From positions 62,001-126,000 of the forward strand of contig JAHJLV010000008.1 in assembly GCA_018821535.1 (NCBI GenBank): DNA of 64,000 nt. The letters run 5' to 3'. Below are positions 1-8,158 of the stretch, in pieces (the first letter of the stretch is position 1; the number at the start of each line of letters is the position of its first letter). Source of the stretch: Pseudomonadota bacterium (GTDB taxonomy: Bacteria > Desulfobacterota > Desulfobacteria > Desulfobacterales > Desulfobacteraceae). The translations under genes and the position numbers were made by a program. The notes below the pieces were generated by a model that saw only the letters and a program-made list of their open reading frames with translations, ran no database searches and was not told where the DNA came from.

Positions 1-611
1 GTCTTACCGATGAAACAATTGAAAAGTTCCATCTTGGTCTGTTACCAAAATACTACTATCGGGAAAGATCGCAGTGGGGCTTGCCAGATGAAATCAATCC
101 AAAAACGGGTAAAAATAAAAAGATATGTCTTCCCCGTGGGCTTGTAATTCCATATGTTCAAGGTGGTCAAGTGTTGCGTTTGCGTATCCGTCTGCCAGAT
201 CCGGGGAAGTATTCAAAATATCAAAATGTATTTGGATCTAAAAATTATCCTTTTTATAATACTCTTAGTGAGGGAACTGATGTTGTTATTGTTGAGAGTG
301 ATCTGGACGCCATATTGCTGAATCAAGTTCTGGGTCCTGATGTAACACCCATCGCATTAGGTTCTGCGACGAATAAGCCCGATACGATATTGATGGGTTT
401 TTTACGCAATCATGCCAGGCATATTTTAATTGCATTGGATACTGACAGTGCAGGGGGAAAGCCGTGCTATCAGTTCTGGAAGAAGTATTTTCCTAAATCA
501 AGTCGATGTATAATTCCATCAAGATTTGGGAAAGATCCGACTGAGGCAGCGCTTCATGGCTTGAATCTTCGTCAATGGTTTCAGGCAGGGATTAAAATTG
601 CTAAAATTTAG
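1..611 (+). CDS. Toprim-domain primase-like protein, 3' part only
   Basis: The frame is open from the first bases of the window, so the gene starts upstream; an internal ATG at 81 is not the true start. The C-terminal part has Toprim features: an acidic strand ending in VVIVESDLDA (the Toprim Glu) and, about 60 residues later, an ILIALDTDSAG stretch (the DxD metal site). In the family this fold binds Mg2+ in primases, topoisomerases and related nucleases. Mobile elements such as P4-like islands often carry primases of this kind, which fits the neighbouring integrase. The N-terminal domain (zinc finger or helicase) is outside the window, so the exact subfamily is open. Confidence 0.7.
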   Translation, partial: LTDETIEKFHLGLLPKYYYRERSQWGLPDEINPKTGKNKKICLPRGLVIPYVQGGQVLRLRIRLPDPGKYSKYQNVFGSKNYPFYNTLSEGTDVVIVESDLDAILLNQVLGPDVTPIALGSATNKPDTILMGFLRNHARHILIALDTDSAGGKPCYQFWKKYFPKSSRCIIPSRFGKDPTEAALHGLNLRQWFQAGIKIAKI

Positions 612-904
612 TATGAGTGGCTCCTTTTCTATTATTGATATTTTTTTGTCATCCGGCATAAGTTTTTTGATAACACCTATAATTATTTTTTATCATTTTG
701 CGGACATTTCATAATGAAAGTGTCATCGAGAAATAAAGATGATCCTGTTTGTTATCGTTGCTCCAAAATCTTGAAAAAATTTTATTGACATGTTGTTACG
801 CATGATTGCATATATCTGAATATCAATTTGGCTGAGATTTTAAATTTAGATCTATCAAGTAAATTATCACAACGGTTATATTATGGGTTTACTGGAGGGT
901 TTCT
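612..904. other. Intergenic stretch before the cold-shock-repeat gene
   Basis: This AT-rich gap has no convincing ORF. It holds one promoter-like sequence near its right half (listed separately) and the ribosome binding site GGAGGG just before 905. I see no tRNA, repeat array or strong hairpin. Confidence 0.5.
785..814 (+). promoter_or_regulatory. Candidate sigma70 promoter for the cold-shock-repeat gene
   Basis: A perfect -35 hexamer TTGACA at 785-790 is followed after 18 bases by CATATA, a fair -10 match. It points toward the gene at 905 and would give an untranslated leader of about 85 bases. This is a pattern match only. Confidence 0.35.
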
Positions 905-2836
905 ATGAATTTACATCAAGAATTTTGTACCCCTGATTACAAGCTTGGATATATTGACCAGTTTGTTGAAGAGAGGGGATACGGTTGGATAAAAGATGAA
1001 AATGGAGAGCAAGTATTTTTCCATATTTCAGATGTCTTAGATATAAACAAAGCCCCAATAAACTTGAAAGAGAAAGTTTGTTTCTTTGCTGTTACATCTG
1101 AGAAACATGGTTTCGACGCAAAAAAGATTAATCGGAAATGGGATTATGGGGATATTGTGTACATAAATGATGTCGAAAGCTATGGTTTTATTAATGGAAT
1201 CGGCAAAATAAAGAAAAAAATTCATTTTCATCTTGATAGCTTTGTAAATTATCCAAATTCTATACCACAAAAAGGTCAAATTGTTTCTTTTTCGAGTCAG
1301 ATTGGTGATCGTGGAGATTCTATTGCGTTAAATGTAAATGCGGCTGAGGAATGCTTTGGTGAAATTATTGAGTGGAATGAAAATAAGGGCAAAATTTTAC
1401 CAACAAATTCAAAGAATCCAGTTTCTCTTTGCGAAGAAGATGTTATTGCTAATCAAAATGCGGAAAAGATATCTTTTAAGATAGGTGAGAAAGTAACTTT
1501 TTTATTTGATGCTTATAAAAACAATGTGTTTTTTGTACAAAGTTGTGGGAAATTGAATTTCGGCGTTATTGTCAGCGTCGTTATTGATAAAGGCTTGGGT
1601 TATATACGACAGGGAGGTGGATTTGAGAAGAGCATCCTTTTTCATTTTAACAGTTTAGCAAATTATCCGAAATCTAACCCAAGGGTAGGCCAATATGTTT
1701 CTTTTTTAAGTCGAGTCGGTGATCGTGGAGATTATATTGCGTTAAGTGTAAATATGGTTGAAAAATGCTTTGGTGAAGTTATTGAGTGGGGACAAAGTGA
1801 ATTTCAGGGCAAAATTTTACCAACAAACTCAAAAGATCCAATCTCAATTCACGGGAAAGAAGTTGTAGTACAACGGGAAGGTGCTTTCATATCTCTTGAA
1901 GTGGGTGACACAGTTTCTTTTTTATTTGGAGAGAGTGAAAAGAAAGCTATCCTTGCCCGAAAAGATCTTCCTTTTCGGAAATTTGCATACAATGATGATG
2001 ATGAAAAAATGTTACAAGATTTAGCTGAGGAAGCTTTGGATGAAGACTGGAGCTATTCAAACTCTTCAATAAATGATCCTTATAGAATTTTACGGAATTA
2101 TCTCTTTTATACTTTTCGACGTCTTGAAGAAGAGGATGTAAATTCAAACTCAGGAGAGAAAAAGATCCAAGTCGTTGAGTTAGAAGATAAATCGAATATA
2201 GCTGTATTTAATACTGGCTTGGTGAATAAATATTATGAAGCTCTTTATGCAGTTTTTGAGGAAATGCCTTCTTTAGAAATTGGGAAGCCTCGTTGGTATT
2301 TTGTCGGATTTTGCACCAGAGGTAGTAGAATCAATGGGAAAAGCTATTTAGCATATTTGGAAAAATTACCAGAAAGGGCTGAGTATTTTAATGACCAATC
2401 TGATCTTTTGTTCAATTTTAAAATAAGACTTGATCCAGATATGAATCATATAGTTGGAGAAAGGGGACATCGTGTGCCTGAAAGAATCAGAGACCGATAT
2501 TCTAAAGATTTGACAGATGAAACAGAAATAGAACGTAAGCTTCGTGAAAAAATAAAAAACGCAATTGATTTGGCTATCAAAAGGGTTCAGTGGAACTACA
2601 AGGCAGCCATACCACAATACTTTCCAAAATCTAAGGGGATTCAACTTTTACTTCCATTAAGCCTTGATGACCCTCAAGTAGTAGATGTTGCACTTGCTGT
2701 GGAACTTAAAAAAGGTGCTAAAGCATATTCTGGGTTTACTATTTTAGAACTAGACTGGGCATATAATAATGCAAGGTTAATTGCAAGGCCAGACAGCGAT
2801 TGGTTAAGTCCAAAAATTATCAATCCTGTCGAGTAA
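905..2836 (+). CDS. Five cold-shock-like repeats fused to a DUF3825-like domain
   Basis: The protein has 643 residues, and GGAGGG lies just before the ATG. The first 370 residues contain five units that look like cold-shock/S1-like beta barrels. Units 1, 2 and 4 keep the GYI..GYGWI..FFH type of RNA-binding face; units 3 and 5 share CFGE(I/V)IEW and GKILPTNSK and are near copies of each other, so the array grew by duplication. The last 270 residues match my memory of DUF3825 (W-Y-F-V-G-F-C-T-R, NDQSDLLFNF, a QYFP-KS-IQLLLPL core, conserved DW). Cold-shock folds bind single-stranded RNA or DNA, so a cytoplasmic RNA-binding or RNA-processing role is an inference. It appears monocistronic and ends before a hairpin. 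Confidence 0.6.
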   Translation: MNLHQEFCTPDYKLGYIDQFVEERGYGWIKDENGEQVFFHISDVLDINKAPINLKEKVCFFAVTSEKHGFDAKKINRKWDYGDIVYINDVESYGFINGIGKIKKKIHFHLDSFVNYPNSIPQKGQIVSFSSQIGDRGDSIALNVNAAEECFGEIIEWNENKGKILPTNSKNPVSLCEEDVIANQNAEKISFKIGEKVTFLFDAYKNNVFFVQSCGKLNFGVIVSVVIDKGLGYIRQGGGFEKSILFHFNSLANYPKSNPRVGQYVSFLSRVGDRGDYIALSVNMVEKCFGEVIEWGQSEFQGKILPTNSKDPISIHGKEVVVQREGAFISLEVGDTVSFLFGESEKKAILARKDLPFRKFAYNDDDEKMLQDLAEEALDEDWSYSNSSINDPYRILRNYLFYTFRRLEEEDVNSNSGEKKIQVVELEDKSNIAVFNTGLVNKYYEALYAVFEEMPSLEIGKPRWYFVGFCTRGSRINGKSYLAYLEKLPERAEYFNDQSDLLFNFKIRLDPDMNHIVGERGHRVPERIRDRYSKDLTDETEIERKLREKIKNAIDLAIKRVQWNYKAAIPQYFPKSKGIQLLLPLSLDDPQVVDVALAVELKKGAKAYSGFTILELDWAYNNARLIARPDSDWLSPKIINPVE

Positions 2837-2878
2837 AATTCGGAAAATATGGAATATATTTAAATAGTGATAAAAAGA

Positions 2879-2910
2879 GACCCAACCTATTAGTGTTTAA
2901 AGGTTGGGTC
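2879..2910 (+). terminator. Hairpin after the cold-shock-repeat gene
   Basis: A perfect 9-bp stem, GACCCAACC with GGTTGGGTC, encloses a 14-base loop 43 bases after the stop codon. It lacks a strong T tract, so it may be an RNA-stabilising stem rather than an efficient intrinsic terminator. Confidence 0.45.
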
Positions 2911-3110
2911 CTAATGTATAATCAATTAATAGGTTGAGCAGATCAATTCTAAGTTAATTGGGCAGAACAACCTTTTTCATCAACTGACTGGTTTGCTGAA
3001 TTTTTCATTCAATTCATCTGGTACGAATATTGCTTTTTAAAATATCGAAAGCAAAAGGGCTCTTAACAGTATAGAGTTTGAATGATTAACATAAACAGAG
3101 AGGAGTTGAC

Positions 3111-3161
3111 ATGAAAAAAGATATCATCGATACCAACTGGGATGAAGATATCCGTCTTTAG
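3111..3161 (+). CDS. 16-codon micro-ORF or leader peptide
   Basis: The ORF encodes MKKDIIDTNWDEDIRL. AGAGGAGT lies six bases before the ATG, a strong ribosome binding site, and a rho-independent-looking hairpin follows 23 bases after the stop. The set RBS, tiny ORF and hairpin looks like a translated small gene or a leader, but no downstream gene on this strand exists to be attenuated. It could also be the 5' stub of a gene whose body was lost when the integrase arrived. I do not recognise the peptide. Confidence 0.3.
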   Translation: MKKDIIDTNWDEDIRL

Positions 3162-3184
3162 GAAATCTGAAAAACTCAAAACAG

Positions 3185-3212
3185 GCACCCAACCCCGAAA
3201 AGGGTTGGGTGC
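3185..3212. terminator. Bidirectional terminator between micro-ORF and integrase
   Basis: An 11-bp perfect stem (GCACCCAACCC with its complement) has a six-base loop, followed by TTTCTATT on the + strand and by a CTGTTTTG tract on the - strand. It lies six bases beyond the integrase stop codon and can end transcription from both sides. Confidence 0.7.
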
Positions 3213-3218
3213 TTTCTA

Positions 3219-4448
3219 TTAACCTGCTGGCTGAGCAAGCCTTTCGCTAAATTTTTCGGTTCTTTCAAGAAAGACCTTGTCAGATAAATGTGAATACCGT
3301 TGTGTGATTTTCATGTCAGAGTGGTTCAGCATCTTGCTCACCTCAAAAAGGCTGGCCCCATTAGCCAAGAGCTGGCTGGCAAAGGTATGACGAAGGGTGT
3401 GGATCGTAACCTTTTTCTTGGTGATGCCTGCAATTTCTAAGGCATTAAGGAATGCTCTCCGGCAGGTTACCATATGTTTACCATGTTTTCTGCCTGGAAA
3501 CACATGTGGGTTACCGACAATTCTGTGCTCTTCAAGTTCTGTGAATACATCCTTTGCCATTTGGGATAAGAAAACTTTGTCTGAGGTCTGTGATTTTGTC
3601 ATTTCCCGTCGGATATAAATTATACCTTCCTCAATCGAGATATCAGACCATTTTAGTGAAAGGATTTCCCCATGGCGCTTTCCGGTCAGAATCATTATTT
3701 TAAGAGCACAAGCACTTACCCTGTTCGGCAAAGAATCTAATGCAGCAAGAAACCTTCTGGATTCATCCAATGATAAAAAAACATCCCGGCCAGGGCTTTC
3801 TTTTTGCCGAGCTAATGATTTGCCAGCAACTGGTGATTCAGAAAGGTACTCCCACTCAACTGCCAGATTAAACATTCTCAACAGCAAAGATCGGAAACGA
3901 TTAACAGTGCCTCCTTTAATTTTTTTAGTTCCTCCTTTAACTTTTCTGGCTAAAATATTGTCCAGAAATTTTTGGAGATCTCTTTTTGTAATTGAGCTGA
4001 GCATATATTTCCCGAATACCGGGATAATATGATTTTCCAGCCGTGTTTTGATGCTGTAGTATGATTTGTTTACAACTTTTGCATGAGCGAGATATAGCTC
4101 TGAGAACTCTGCAAAGGTCAGTTCAGCTTTTTGCTTTTCGATATTTGCCAGTGGATCGATACCTTTCGAGATCATCTTTCGATTCTCATAGACCATCTCA
4201 CGTGCTTCTTCTACGGATAAGCTTGGAAAAGTTCCCAAGGCAATGGCAATTTTCCGTTTACGGAATACACCTCGGAACATAAAAGTCTTTCTGGGCGGAT
4301 CGGCCTTGTTGCAGAGGCATTTAAGCCCAATTGCAAGGTCATCTGACCATTCAATTTCTTTTGAGGGTGCATCTGGTTTTTGAGGTCCCAGTTTTTCAAT
4401 GTTTTTTTTGGTAAAATGAATTTTTCGACACAGCCGTCTTTTTCCCAT
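3219..4448 (-). CDS. P4-type tyrosine integrase
   Basis: The protein has 409 residues, usual for the family. The N-terminus (1-100) looks like the DUF4102/arm-binding domain (GLKCLCN, ALGTFPSLSVEEAR), then a SAM-like core-binding domain (110-210) and the catalytic domain. The catalytic set is complete: R258, K285, H350-x-x-R353, H376 and nucleophile Y385. It should catalyse site-specific integration and excision of an island. AGGAGA precedes the ATG at a suitable distance. Upstream of the start lie a large palindrome and CCGGTATT repeats that could be recombination sites. No neighbouring tRNA was found here, so its attachment site is unknown. Confidence 0.9.
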   Translation of the reverse strand: MGKRRLCRKIHFTKKNIEKLGPQKPDAPSKEIEWSDDLAIGLKCLCNKADPPRKTFMFRGVFRKRKIAIALGTFPSLSVEEAREMVYENRKMISKGIDPLANIEKQKAELTFAEFSELYLAHAKVVNKSYYSIKTRLENHIIPVFGKYMLSSITKRDLQKFLDNILARKVKGGTKKIKGGTVNRFRSLLLRMFNLAVEWEYLSESPVAGKSLARQKESPGRDVFLSLDESRRFLAALDSLPNRVSACALKIMILTGKRHGEILSLKWSDISIEEGIIYIRREMTKSQTSDKVFLSQMAKDVFTELEEHRIVGNPHVFPGRKHGKHMVTCRRAFLNALEIAGITKKKVTIHTLRHTFASQLLANGASLFEVSKMLNHSDMKITQRYSHLSDKVFLERTEKFSERLAQPAG

Positions 4449-4510
4449 GATTGTTTTTCTCCTATGATTTTTTCAGGTGGAATAATGAAAATTGAGATTA
4501 CAGGAACTGA

Positions 4511-4550
4511 GATCGTCGGTGAGGGAGTCCTTTGTTCTCTCACCGAGATC
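4511..4550. repeat. Large imperfect palindrome upstream of the integrase
   Basis: GATC-g-TCGGTGAG pairs with CTCACCGA-GATC around a loop of about 15 bases, with one bulge. It lies 62 bases upstream of the integrase start. Possible roles are a recombination or excisionase site, an operator, or a hairpin for transcripts arriving from the DUF2958 side. Confidence 0.45.
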
Positions 4551-4576
4551 TCTTGTCCTAATTAAATGTTCGTTTA

Positions 4577-4610
4577 CCGGGTTAAACCGTCCGGTATTAA
4601 TCCGGTATTT
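4577..4610. repeat. CCGGTATT direct repeats upstream of the integrase
   Basis: CCGGTATT occurs at 4591-4598 and again at 4602-4609, an 11-base period (one helical turn). ACCGGG and ACCG precede them. Phased short repeats next to an integrase are typical of arm-type or excisionase binding sites, but this is only suggestive. Confidence 0.3.
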
Positions 4611-4731
4611 CCTTCCAGGATTCTGAAAATGATTCCTTGAAAAATTGACCCGATTCCTTATTGAAAATTATTTTTATGAATTGAGGTTTGGCTGATATTC
4701 GGGGGTAGGGGAGATAAGGGGATAGAAATGA

Positions 4732-5049
4732 TCACATCTGAATTTTTTCAACCTCTGACACCGGTCTGATTCGCCAGGATATTTCTGATTCGCATTCAAT
4801 TTCAACAGAATGGATATTGATGCCCTTAAGTTCATTGAATGAGATATACCCCCATTCTGCGCACTCCATGTCGCCATTCAAAATGGCATATCCGAAAAAC
4901 AGGTCATCTCCATCAAATTCAATGATAAACCAATCGCAGTCGAAAATGTAAAAGTGCAGGTACACCTTTTTCTTTTCCAAGGGTACCTTTTCCGTTTCAT
5001 ACAGCCTTGGTATCTCATCAAGCCTTTTCTGTGCGGGTGTATTCCACAT
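4732..5049 (-). CDS. DUF2958 family protein
   Basis: The 105-residue protein matches the DUF2958 pattern: WNTPA..RL.EIPRLYETE..PLE.K.VYLHFYIFDCDWFIIE, FDGDDLFFGYAILNGD and AEWGYISFNELK, ending in RPVSEVEKI. The family is short, soluble and of unknown function, and is found mainly on plasmids, integrative elements and phages. AGGAGG precedes the ATG. It lies in a leftward run with the next two genes, so shared transcription is possible. Confidence 0.85.
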   Translation of the reverse strand: MWNTPAQKRLDEIPRLYETEKVPLEKKKVYLHFYIFDCDWFIIEFDGDDLFFGYAILNGDMECAEWGYISFNELKGINIHSVEIECESEISWRIRPVSEVEKIQM

Positions 5050-5088
5050 TGGTTTCCTCCTATCGATTAAAATTACAAAGGATTCCTG

Positions 5089-5487
5089 TCACCTTAGCAT
5101 GGCCAGCAAAAACCCATCTTCAGGAGCCGAAAGATCAATACAGTCTTGAGTTTCATCTCCCTCATTCCATTTGATCGGGACATTTCTTCCGATCAATTCT
5201 TCAAGAAGATCCGGATCGAACAGGGTGGGAATCTTGTGTTTTTCAATTCCCTGGAATAGCTGTTCTTCTGTTATCAATGAGTCCAAATCTATGTATAATT
5301 CCAGAACTGGTCCCACCTCATCAGGATCACCACCACCAAAGATTTCCATGCTGAGTTCAAAGCTGTCATAGTGAGTGTCTTTAATAAACGACATCCGGAT
5401 AAGAGACAGGTCAGTTATGTCTTCTCCGACATCCATGAATTCATCAACCACCTCTTCAAATGCAATTATTTCTCTTACAATTCTCAT
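5089..5487 (-). CDS. Acidic protein of unknown function (132 aa)
   Basis: The frame is open further upstream, but the internal ATG at 5487 has AGGAGGGG just before it and is taken as the start. The product is strongly acidic (many Asp/Glu, for example EEVVDEFMDVGEDITDL) and has no recognised motif, signal peptide or membrane segment. Acidic small proteins on mobile elements are sometimes DNA mimics such as anti-restriction proteins; that is speculation here. The leader contains two stems, near 5509-5535 and 5601-5623. Confidence 0.55.
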   Translation of the reverse strand: MRIVREIIAFEEVVDEFMDVGEDITDLSLIRMSFIKDTHYDSFELSMEIFGGGDPDEVGPVLELYIDLDSLITEEQLFQGIEKHKIPTLFDPDLLEELIGRNVPIKWNEGDETQDCIDLSAPEDGFLLAMLR

Positions 5488-5600
5488 AACCCCTCCTGTA
5501 AATAGTAAAGGCCAGACCCTGAAAGGATCTGACCTGTTTTTGTTAAATCGTAATGTTTTCTTAAATTTAAAATGTGCCCTCAGTAGGGTAGAACCATATA

Positions 5601-5623
5601 CCCGGATCATAGAAAAGATCCGG
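5601..5623. repeat. Small perfect hairpin
   Basis: CCGGATC at 5602-5608 pairs with GATCCGG at 5617-5623 around an eight-base loop, between the RadC-like gene and the acidic gene on the - strand. It has no T tract, so it may be an mRNA processing or stability element. Confidence 0.35.
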
Positions 5624-5700
5624 GGCCTGTCTCATAGAATATTTTTCCTACAGGAGGGTGTCTGCATTTCTAAAAGATTTTACATAATGAAAAGCTAAAA

Positions 5701-6189
5701 TCAGAGAGTGATTTCTGAAATTTTGTCCTGTATTGTTTTTAATTTTCCAGAGCTGGCCATGCTGTAATAGCCATCTGCAACAACGAGATGATCATGAACA
5801 GTAACACCAATACTTTCCAGGGCAATTCCAATCCTGATTGTAATGGCATAATCTGAACTGGATGGCTCGGGATCGCCTGAAGGATGATTGTGTGCAAGTA
5901 CCACAGCCGTACTTTTATGGGTAAGGACCTTTTTGATTATTTCTCTGGGATATACACTGGAAGTGGATATGGTCCCAGAAAACATCTTTTCTATTGCCAG
6001 GATTTTATTTTTGGCGTTCAGGAAGATACAGTAAAAGGTTTCCACATCATCCTGGTCGGCAAACAATGGTTTTATGGTATTGTAAACTTCTTCAGGCGTG
6101 GCAAGCTTATGTCCCTTGGCAGATTCCTTGACCATTGACGCAAACTTACCTGATTTTAAATCGTTCCAGAATTCTGTTTTTTCACGCAT
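5701..6189 (-). CDS. RadC/JAB-domain protein, short mobile-element form
   Basis: The protein has 162 residues with a single RadC-type JAB/MPN domain. The JAMM metal motif is complete: HNHPSGDPEPSSSD at residues 100-113 (H100, H102, S105, D113), with an acidic residue near 48-50 available as the fourth ligand. The helix-hairpin-helix half of chromosomal RadC is missing, as is usual for copies on plasmids, prophages and islands. The fold is shared with metal-dependent isopeptidases and the real substrate of RadC is not known. A hairpin at 6204-6236 lies just upstream of the start, within the probable leader. Confidence 0.85.
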   Translation of the reverse strand: MREKTEFWNDLKSGKFASMVKESAKGHKLATPEEVYNTIKPLFADQDDVETFYCIFLNAKNKILAIEKMFSGTISTSSVYPREIIKKVLTHKSTAVVLAHNHPSGDPEPSSSDYAITIRIGIALESIGVTVHDHLVVADGYYSMASSGKLKTIQDKISEITL

Positions 6190-6203
6190 AGACTCCCTCC
6201 TTT

Positions 6204-6236
6204 AAGGCCTCCTTATGGGTTGTCATGGGAGGCCTT
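6204..6236. repeat. Hairpin in the leader of the RadC-like gene
   Basis: AAGGCCTCC at 6204-6212 pairs with GGAGGCCTT at 6228-6236. On the - strand it falls immediately upstream of the RadC-like ribosome binding site, so it could limit translation or end transcription from upstream. Confidence 0.45.
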
Positions 6237-6422
6237 CGCTAAAATATATTTCTAATGAAATAATATTTGTTTAAAAGAGGTTTTAATACGTCAAGAAGGC
6301 TTACTACAGCGTAACTATAATCAATTGAAATAAATATTATTATGATAGAGATCATGGCGTTGCCGGAAAGACTCCGTGATTCAATGTGGTTTAATTTCAA
6401 TCAATATACAAAGGAGAGCATT

Positions 6423-7028
6423 ATGGGCAGGCCCAAAAAAGAAATCAGCACTGGAAAGGCAGAAGAAACGGTAGACACGTCAGAAACGGAAACAAAGACA
6501 ACTGCTTCTACACAAGCAATAGAAAACCAGGATCAGCTGGATACTGAAATCATTATCAGAATTCTTTACCATGGACGTTGCCCAAAGCTGACTTCCCGAG
6601 GGCAGGGCGATCTTGAATATGAGCTTGGCGTCAATGATGTCACTGATGAATCATACATACGCATTGCCGGAAACCATAGCAGTGGGGCATTTAATCATAA
6701 CTGGATTGCTCTGAATGAAATTCGATCCATACTGGATAATATTAAGGAACAATCCTTCCGAGCAGTTGCCTTACAAAATCTATACAGTGGTCAGTCGAGC
6801 AATAACCATGGTTATCTTGGTGCGATTTTGAAAGCGGAGGGTGTTGTGGTAACCTTGCAGAAACAACCAGCGTTAATGCAGTTGGGGGTTTGGGATACAT
6901 TGTTGGGAAAAATTGATTCATTGAAAAAGACAGAGGTCAGCCTTACTGATTATATTGCTGTGGCTGCTGAGGAAAGATTGAAAAAGATAAGGGATAAAAG
7001 AAATTCTGCTGAAAAATCTGAATCCTGA
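6423..7028 (+). CDS. Unknown protein of the island (201 aa)
   Basis: The ATG at 6423 is preferred over one at 6342 because AAGGAGAG precedes it. The first 40 residues are a charged, Thr/Ser/Glu-rich linker beginning MGRPKKE, an AT-hook-like basic patch. The rest is globular, with ILYHGRCPKLTSRGQGDLEYELG near residue 60 and a basic C-terminus. I recognise no family. The basic N-terminus hints at DNA binding, but that is inference. It ends three bases before a strong terminator and appears monocistronic. Confidence 0.6.
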   Translation: MGRPKKEISTGKAEETVDTSETETKTTASTQAIENQDQLDTEIIIRILYHGRCPKLTSRGQGDLEYELGVNDVTDESYIRIAGNHSSGAFNHNWIALNEIRSILDNIKEQSFRAVALQNLYSGQSSNNHGYLGAILKAEGVVVTLQKQPALMQLGVWDTLLGKIDSLKKTEVSLTDYIAVAAEERLKKIRDKRNSAEKSES

Positions 7029-7030
7029 AA

Positions 7031-7074
7031 AAAAAGAATCCCAGCGCTATCAATGGTTTGGGATTCTTTTTTTT
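7031..7074. terminator. Bidirectional intrinsic terminator
   Basis: AAAAAGAATCCCA at 7031-7043 and TGGGATTCTTTTT at 7059-7071 form a 13-bp stem followed by T tracts on both strands. It closes the + strand gene ending at 7028 and the - strand gene ending at 7073. Confidence 0.9.
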
Positions 7075-7444
7075 AAGATTTATATGTCGGTTCCACTATG
7101 GGGGCGGTGCGGCAGTCTTCCGGCATTAAGGATTGGATTTTATTTTGGATATCATCATTCATATAAGCATACAGCTGCCCTAAAAGCAGCATCATTAAAG
7201 CCAAATCGTCAGTATATCCTATGCCAGCCATAAAGTCAGGCAGCACATCAAAGGGGCATATAAAATACCCAAGGACACCAATTATAGCTATTTTTGCCCA
7301 GATTGGAACCTTTGATTCCCGTAATAAAACATACAAACTGATCCCGGCTTTAATTATTGAACAACCTGCATTGCCGGGCATTGAAGTGATTTTTTTCCAG
7401 AACCCCTCATCTGAAAAAGAAGCGCTGTAGTCTTTTTGTGGCAT
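7073..7444 (-). CDS. DUF1232 (YkvA-like) membrane protein
   Basis: The start at 7444 is chosen because CAGGAGAAAA precedes it. The 123-residue product has the DUF1232 signature: a hydrophobic segment (WAKIAIIGVLGYFI) running into CPFDVLPDFMAGIGYTDDLALM, followed by another hydrophobic stretch. The family consists of small membrane-associated proteins of unknown function. It lies downstream of the gene at 7516-7986, with 71 bases between them. Confidence 0.8.
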   Translation of the reverse strand: MPQKDYSASFSDEGFWKKITSMPGNAGCSIIKAGISLYVLLRESKVPIWAKIAIIGVLGYFICPFDVLPDFMAGIGYTDDLALMMLLLGQLYAYMNDDIQNKIQSLMPEDCRTAPIVEPTYKS

Positions 7445-7515
7445 ATTTTTTCTCCTGTAATTAAAAATGGATGTCTTCATAGAGAGAAGATTCCCAATCG
7501 GCAATGGTCAAGGAT

Positions 7516-7986
7516 CTATTGTTTTTGAAAATGCTGAGTTTTCAGAAGCCCTGACAGTTCTTCTTTACGAATCGGTATAAGCTCAGCCTCTCTGGTTATA
7601 GATAACATCCATTCGTTACCGGGTGCATAATACAACCGTTCAACCTGTTTTCCACCCATGGAGACAGGAAAGGCGGGATCTGTCCATTCTGCAACCATGA
7701 CCTGTCTATCAGGCTTACAACCATAATCTTCGCTGCTAAAGTATATTTGCAATTCCAGGCTGAAACTATGTTTTTCCAACCATTGTTTTGCTTCATCTGG
7801 GCCAATCGTGTTTGATGACTGGTGTTTATTTTCTTTTTTGGGCTTTATTGTTTGAAACCACTTCCCATCGTGGGTTTTGAAAAGACGGCTCAGTATCTTT
7901 CCAGAAAAAGTCGTGTAGGTTTCTGACTCAACAATCAATACGGAATGGCTGGTGTCGTATATGACGCCACTGATAATTTTTTTCAT
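7516..7986 (-). CDS. Unknown protein (156 aa)
   Basis: AAGGAGAAATAA precedes the ATG. The sequence reads as a small soluble alpha/beta protein: MKKIISGVIYDTSHSVLIVE, then FKTHDGKWFQTIKPKK, an EAKQWLEKH helix, and a C-terminal strand region. The phrases resemble toxin-antitoxin-locus or plasmid accessory proteins that act on 'input text' style repeats, but I cannot name a family. It is likely the first gene of a two-gene leftward unit with the DUF1232 gene. Confidence 0.6.
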   Translation of the reverse strand: MKKIISGVIYDTSHSVLIVESETYTTFSGKILSRLFKTHDGKWFQTIKPKKENKHQSSNTIGPDEAKQWLEKHSFSLELQIYFSSEDYGCKPDRQVMVAEWTDPAFPVSMGGKQVERLYYAPGNEWMLSITREAELIPIRKEELSGLLKTQHFQKQ

Positions 7987-8158
7987 TTATTTCTCCTTCC
8001 TTTTGTCAAAAGTAAAAGCACTTCTTTGATCATTATATTAATTTGTTTTTCAAATAATTTCGGGATGATAATAGGAAGAATATTTAATGACTGATAAAAA
8101 GATGTAAGTTTTTGAGTTGTTATTTCTCCTTTAAAATAGAAGTTTTCTTATTTGCTTT

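Larger units (their letters stand above)
2837..3218. other. Gene-poor gap with two related hairpins and a micro-ORF
   Basis: This 382-base gap separates the cold-shock-repeat gene from the convergent integrase. It contains a hairpin at 2879-2910, a 16-codon ORF with a good ribosome binding site at 3111-3161, and a second hairpin at 3185-3212 with almost the same stem sequence (CCCAACC/GGTTGGG). Nothing else is recognisable. Confidence 0.6.
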
